Part shown: positions 60,430-64,000 of the stretch, one piece after another
Position numbering within the stretch: position 1 is the stretch's first letter
Layout: every line of letters starts with the position of its first letter
Source: Gemmatimonadota bacterium
Lineage (GTDB): Bacteria; Gemmatimonadota; Gemmatimonadetes; Gemmatimonadales; Gemmatimonadaceae
Reading direction: 5' to 3'
NCBI GenBank assembly: GCA_003155795.1
Contig: PMEM01000071.1
Coordinates: 1-64,000 of the forward strand
Length of the DNA: 64,000 bases
Notes under the pieces: model-generated
Databases searched by the model: none
Told to the model about the DNA's origin: nothing
What the model saw: only the letters and a program-made list of their open reading frames with translations
Program-made: the position numbers and the translations under genes

Positions 60430-61515
60430 CTACCCGGGCGGCAGCCGGTCGATTACCACAACTCTGCCGCGCCCGCCAGCGGCCAGCGCAGACCCGTCGC
60501 CGCGCGGCCTGATCGCATTCAGCGAGAGACGGTCCATACGCTTCCACGTGCGCCCGAAGTCCGTCGAAAATGCGCTCCCTTCAGTGCCAACTGCCAGCAC
60601 GCCGCCGGGTGTAGCGAGACTATGGAGATAGCTGACGCCGGACAGGAAGGCTATCGCAGAGTCAGGTTTCGCCGCCAACCATGTCGCTCCTCCATCATCG
60701 CTGACTGCGACCGTCACTCGACTAGGATCGGGCTTGCTATAGTTGCCGCCGACGGCGATTAGATGTTTGGCGTCGCGACATGCCAGTGAGAAGATCCCGG
60801 CGGATGCAACGCCAGCACTGATCGGGGTGGCTACCACCGTCCAGTTTTGCCCAGCATCTGAAGAGTGATAGACCCTCGCTACCACCGCGCCTCCGGTACC
60901 AAGCCAGATGTCTTTGGGGCCGCATGTCACGAGCGACGTGCCGCTCGCCGCAAACGCGCCATCTCCGGGCAGTGATGGCGGGAGGCTGGAGTCCGGAATT
61001 CGCGCCCAGTGTTGGCCACCGTCGCGAGTCTCCAGGATCACGAAGCGGCCGTCCATCGGATCGCCAACCGCAAATCCATGATGTGAATCAAAGAAGGCCA
61101 TTCCGTCGAGGAACACCCCTTTGGCCGCATTTCGATATTGAACGTTCCAAGTCCTGCCACGATCCGTCGTTCGGTAGATGAGACCAGTGTCCTGCGCCGA
61201 AACCATCAGAATCGCTGTGTCCAGTGAGAATGCCTGGACCGCGCGAAAATCAAAGGATTCGGCACCCGGCACGGTGCCACCCTGCCATGTCTTTCCGCCA
61301 TCACTGGTCGATTTGAATGTCCCGCCTGTCCCGCTGATCCACGCGACATCCTGGTTCACCACGCTCATTCCGCGGAAGGAAGCGTTGGTCCCGGACTGGA
61401 GCTGGATCCACTGGGCACCGGCATCTGGCGCGAAGGCGGCGACGGCAACTGCGAAGAGCAGACTACCGAGTCGCGTAGGCGTCGCCGTTGCGAATAAAGT
61501 TGTGATCATCGCCAA
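60430..61515 (-). CDS. Exported Ycf48/BNR-type beta-propeller protein
   Basis: 361 residues, signal peptide to about residue 35 (ending DAGAQ). Repeated propeller blades carry SxDGGKTW-type motifs: FKSTSDGGKTWQGG, YRTTDRGRTWNVQYR, VSDDGGATWLAAKP and FSTDFGRTWKRMD. Related to Ycf48, which assists photosystem II, but widespread in heterotrophs with unknown role. Confidence 0.85.
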   Translation of the reverse strand: MAMITTLFATATPTRLGSLLFAVAVAAFAPDAGAQWIQLQSGTNASFRGMSVVNQDVAWISGTGGTFKSTSDGGKTWQGGTVPGAESFDFRAVQAFSLDTAILMVSAQDTGLIYRTTDRGRTWNVQYRNAAKGVFLDGMAFFDSHHGFAVGDPMDGRFVILETRDGGQHWARIPDSSLPPSLPGDGAFAASGTSLVTCGPKDIWLGTGGAVVARVYHSSDAGQNWTVVATPISAGVASAGIFSLACRDAKHLIAVGGNYSKPDPSRVTVAVSDDGGATWLAAKPDSAIAFLSGVSYLHSLATPGGVLAVGTEGSAFSTDFGRTWKRMDRLSLNAIRPRGDGSALAAGGRGRVVVIDRLPPG

Positions 61516-61553
61516 TAATCTACGAGTAACGAGCGTAGCTTAGCGTTTCCGAT

Positions 61554-61574
61554 TTCGGTATACGTTCGGTATAC
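61554..61574 (+). promoter_or_regulatory. Tandem direct repeat before the radical SAM gene
   Basis: TTCGGTATAC at 61554-61563 and again at 61565-61574, one helical turn apart, ending 8 bases before the start codon. Each contains the palindrome GTATAC. Suits a regulator bound cooperatively on one DNA face. Confidence 0.55.
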
Positions 61575-61582
61575 TTACGCTA

Positions 61583-62608
61583 ATGCAGCGAGTAAACCGA
61601 TCAAGTCGCCAGCTTCCGCTATTCCCTGCAGCGATCGAACGCTCGTTCGAATTATTGCCATCGCTGGGGGAGCAGGGTGACATTCGCTATTTCGCGACGC
61701 GAGCGCGATCCGTGATGAACGCGCCGGAGGCGACCGGGATGAATTTCTGGTCGATCAATCCTTACGTGGGCTGCGCGTTTGGCTGCACGTACTGCTACGC
61801 TCGATACGCACACAGGTACGTGATGGAGCGAGCTGCCGATCGGGATCGGCTTGACGATGGACTAGCGGCCGAGTTCGAGACCATGGAGCCGTGGCTGGCA
61901 TTTGAGCGGCGAATCTTCGTAAAGCGTGATGCGCCCGAGATTCTTGCACGTGCTCTACGGACGGGTGGCGAGCGTTACCTGGGATTGATTCACGGTGACA
62001 CGATTCTGATAGGCTCTGCGACTGATCCGTATCAGCCCGCCGAGCGACGGTTTCGAGTGACGAGAGGGATTCTTGAGGTGCTCGCCGAGCATCCGGGGCT
62101 GAAGATCGTGATAATCACCAAGAGTCCGCTCATAACACGTGACGTGGATTTGCTTGGCAGAATCGCGCGACACTCGGACCTTCGCGTACAGATCTCGCTC
62201 ATAACAGTAGATCGCGAGCTGGCTCGACGTGTCGAGCCACGATCGCCAACGCCACACGCACGCCTGGTCGCGCTCGCGAGACTGCGTGATGCGGGAATCG
62301 AGACAGGTGTGAACTGCATGCCAATACTGCCGGGAATCACCGATGAACCGGCGGCGCTTGACGAGTTGGTGCGCCAGGTATCGGCGGCGGGGGCTACCCG
62401 CATTGGTGCGTGCGCTCTTCGACTCGATCGCAGCGCGAGGCTGCGTTATCTGCCGTTCATCGAACAGGAATTTCCGGAGCTCGCGTCACGTTACAAGGCG
62501 AGTTACTCGCACGGCCGCAATGTGGGCGAGAAATACCGTGAAGGTCTGACTCAGCGCTTCAACGCGCTTCGCGCAAAGTACGGCATTGGCGACGGAGACC
62601 GCGCCTAG
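61583..62608 (+). CDS. SPL-like radical SAM protein
   Basis: 341 residues. The cluster motif CAFGCTYC has C64, C68 and C71 (CX3CX2C), in NPYVGCAFGCTYCYARYAHR. The following IGSATDPYQPAE and ITKSPLITRDVDLL match the family related to spore photoproduct lyase. Substrate unknown; a DNA repair role is often assumed but not shown. Start set by the ATG after the direct repeat. Confidence 0.87.
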   Translation: MQRVNRSSRQLPLFPAAIERSFELLPSLGEQGDIRYFATRARSVMNAPEATGMNFWSINPYVGCAFGCTYCYARYAHRYVMERAADRDRLDDGLAAEFETMEPWLAFERRIFVKRDAPEILARALRTGGERYLGLIHGDTILIGSATDPYQPAERRFRVTRGILEVLAEHPGLKIVIITKSPLITRDVDLLGRIARHSDLRVQISLITVDRELARRVEPRSPTPHARLVALARLRDAGIETGVNCMPILPGITDEPAALDELVRQVSAAGATRIGACALRLDRSARLRYLPFIEQEFPELASRYKASYSHGRNVGEKYREGLTQRFNALRAKYGIGDGDRA

Positions 62609-62622
62609 ATACTCAGGCCCGT

Positions 62623-63222
62623 TCACGCAAGTTCAAGGCCCACGAGGCTGGATGCATTGGCGGCCGGTATGTAGCAGTGGAGTCCGCACGGAATGAGGCC
62701 GGCGCGTGCGATGATTCGCAGGTAAGTAGCGCGCGATTCAGTGTGCCAGTCAATTGTATCGCCTTCGACTTCGTCTTCGCTGGCGAATATTTCCAGGTAT
62801 GCCATACCGCTGGTGCGTTCCGCGATGCGATGAATTGCGCGAATCATTGATTCGCGTGGCAGATAGTTTATCACGCTGCAGGAAACGACGAGATCAAATT
62901 GGCGTCGCAAGAACAGCATGGGAAGGTCGTCGAGTGTTCCCTGCACGATATTGCGTCGCTTGCCGAAGCGTTTTGTCACATAATCGCTGGGGTCCACTCC
63001 GTGATACCGTGCTGCCGGTCGGAGTTTCCTGATCACGGGATACCAGCGGCCCTCTCCGGCGCCCACGTCCAGTACTGTTCGAATTGGTCGTGCTATCCTG
63101 TACTCCGTCGCTGCCACTGCGAAGCGAACTATTCGCGCGAGGTCCGTTGCGGTTCCTATGCGATGATCAGGATGGCGATACCACTTATCGAAATAGCTGT
63201 TATCAAAGCGCTTGTGGCTCAT
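62623..63222 (-). CDS. Class I SAM-dependent methyltransferase
   Basis: From the ATG at 63222, 199 residues; the longer frame overlaps arfB and is rejected. Motif I is TVLDVGAGEGRWYPVIRKLR, then HGVDPSDYVTKRFGKRRN, and LVVSCSVINYLPRESM. Substrate unknown. Confidence 0.85.
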   Translation of the reverse strand: MSHKRFDNSYFDKWYRHPDHRIGTATDLARIVRFAVAATEYRIARPIRTVLDVGAGEGRWYPVIRKLRPAARYHGVDPSDYVTKRFGKRRNIVQGTLDDLPMLFLRRQFDLVVSCSVINYLPRESMIRAIHRIAERTSGMAYLEIFASEDEVEGDTIDWHTESRATYLRIIARAGLIPCGLHCYIPAANASSLVGLELA

Positions 63223-63235
63223 GCTGGAGAGGTGG

Positions 63236-63709
63236 TCACTCGTCTGTGTTGCTTCGACGGACTCGTTTCTTCTCGGATGTCTTGCGTTTGTCGTCGAGCC
63301 TTGCCTGCTTCGCGGCTCGGCTTGGTCGCGTCTTCTTGCGCGCTTTGGGCACGACCAGCGCGCGCCGCACCAGATCTGCGAGACGCGCCTCGGCGAGTTC
63401 GCGGTTCTGCAACTGGCTGCGGGTATCGCTGGCGACAACACGCAGCTCGCCGTCATCACTCAGCCGTGAAGAGAGTCGCGCCGAGATGCGAGCGCGATCA
63501 GCATCGTCAAGCGCCTGCGAAGCAACGACATTCCAGGTGATCTCTACACGTGTCGACGTCTTGTTTACGTGCTGACCGCCAGCACCCGATGCACGCGTTG
63601 CTCGCACAACCAGCTCGTCGCGGGGAATTGCGAGCCGATCATTCACGCGAAGGTCGCGATTATCTCTGGTACTAGCAGCGGAAGATCTTGTCACCATCGA
63701 AGCGGCCAT
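63236..63709 (-). CDS. arfB: Alternative ribosome-rescue factor ArfB (YaeJ/ICT1 type)
   Basis: 157 residues with the peptidyl-tRNA hydrolase GGQ motif (RASGAGGQHVNKTSTRVE) and a basic C-terminal tail (VPKARKKTRPSRAAKQARLD, ending KKRVRRSNTDE) that enters the empty mRNA channel. Releases nascent chains from stalled ribosomes. Its start overlaps the upstream reductase gene by 38 bases; an internal ATG at 63697 is possible. Confidence 0.92.
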   Translation of the reverse strand: MAASMVTRSSAASTRDNRDLRVNDRLAIPRDELVVRATRASGAGGQHVNKTSTRVEITWNVVASQALDDADRARISARLSSRLSDDGELRVVASDTRSQLQNRELAEARLADLVRRALVVPKARKKTRPSRAAKQARLDDKRKTSEKKRVRRSNTDE

Positions 63710-64000
63710 TCTCGATAAATATTCCCGATGTGAAACGACCTGCGACGATGCTGCCGGCCATGTAGATGCCGGGTACGTTGCTCTCGAGAGTATCGGGATT
63801 TACCGTAGCGCGTTCGGTATCAGGCTCAAGTTCGATACCCAGTCTGCGAAACAGTGCAAAATCAGCCCGGAAGCCGGTGAGCGCATACACCCGGTCAGCA
63901 TGCAGTTTCTCCTCGACATGCTCGGCGTTGCGAATTACCACCGTTCCGGGTTCGATCCGAAGCACGGTGGCGCCGAGCCGTGACGAAATCTGCTTTGCTG
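63672..64000 (-). CDS. YpdA-like flavin disulfide reductase, C-terminal part
   Basis: The C-terminal 109 or so codons, cut by the window end; the frame stays open to base 64000. The motif YALTGFRADFALFRRLGIEL followed by NPDTLESNVPGIYMAGSIVA, then GIFIENGRFDGDKIF, matches YpdA/Bdr, the NADPH-dependent bacillithiol disulfide reductase. This suggests bacillithiol use by the organism, but the rest of the gene is needed. Confidence 0.8.
   Translation of the reverse strand, partial: AKQISSRLGATVLRIEPGTVVIRNAEHVEEKLHADRVYALTGFRADFALFRRLGIELEPDTERATVNPDTLESNVPGIYMAGSIVAGRFTSGIFIENGRFDGDKIFRC

Noticed and set aside
59921-60631. Forward reading frame of 236 codons after the Nramp-like gene
   Set aside because: It overlaps the end of the transporter gene, the GlsB/YeaQ-like gene and the Ycf48-like gene, all with clear family motifs, and crosses a terminator.
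62899-63540. Forward reading frames over the methyltransferase and arfB genes
   Set aside because: Both reverse genes show diagnostic motifs (SAM motif I, GGQ); the forward frames do not.

Overview
The window is about 64 kb of moderately high-GC bacterial chromosome, and more than half of it is motility and chemotaxis genes. FlgH and FlgI (the L- and P-rings) are present, so the cell is a diderm. The motor has several lineage-specific oddities. Together with many small stress and repair genes (two DinB-like proteins, an AlkA-type glycosylase, DUF4159/BatA and DUF2252 families, ergothioneine synthesis), this suggests a member of the Gemmatimonadota. That placement is inference from gene content, not from a marker gene. 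No rRNA, tRNA, CRISPR array, insertion sequence or prophage was seen.

Layout. 1-10.4 kb: rod, MS-ring, switch, export ATPase and hook genes (flgB', flgC, an unknown gene, fliE, fliF, fliG, fliH, fliI, fliJ, motE-like, fliK, flgD, flgE), closed by a strong terminator. 10.7-19.8 kb: fliL, fliM, fliN, fliO, fliP, fliQ, fliR, flhB, flhA, a degenerate flhG-like gene and fliA (sigma-28), closed by a second terminator. 20.0-26.5 kb: flgF, flgG, flgA, flgH, flgI, flgJ, flgN, flgK, csrA. 26.6-28.9 kb: a reverse-strand histidine-kinase-like remnant, then motA-motB. 29-35.6 kb: assorted genes (glycosylase, TPR protein, DinB-like proteins, Ca2+/cation antiporter, EamA exporter). 35.6-42.4 kb, reverse strand: a coupled moxR-DUF58-batA-DUF4175-like-DUF4159 cluster. 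42.5-44.6 kb: DUF3293 protein and a multi-span histidine kinase. 44.9-49.6 kb: egtB-egtD-egtA plus a DedA-PAP2 fusion. 49.6-56.2 kb, reverse strand: cheA-cheW-mcp-cheB-cheR, with a divergent HDOD gene. 57.3-64 kb: DUF2252, an Nramp-related transporter, GlsB/YeaQ-type protein, Ycf48-like protein, radical SAM enzyme, methyltransferase, ArfB and a YpdA-like oxidoreductase cut by the window edge.

How it works together. The first three blocks encode nearly the whole basal body, export gate and hook. Filament genes (fliC, flgL, fliD, fliS), flhF, flgM, fliW and cheY are not in the window. FliA is encoded at the end of the export-gate block. Three sites matching the sigma-28 consensus lie before motA, before cheA (reverse) and before the HDOD gene, so motor stators, chemosensory array and HDOD protein probably form the late flagellar regulon.

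Most notable signals: a peptidoglycan peptidase (M15) domain built into FliK while FlgJ lacks any hydrolase domain; an FlhB whose cleavage motif reads NPTQ instead of NPTH; an FlhG-like protein that has lost both P-loop lysines and much of the fold; a CheA with tandem CheW domains and no P2 domain; a DedA-PAP2 fusion coupled to ergothioneine genes; and the sigma-28-type promoter before the HDOD gene.
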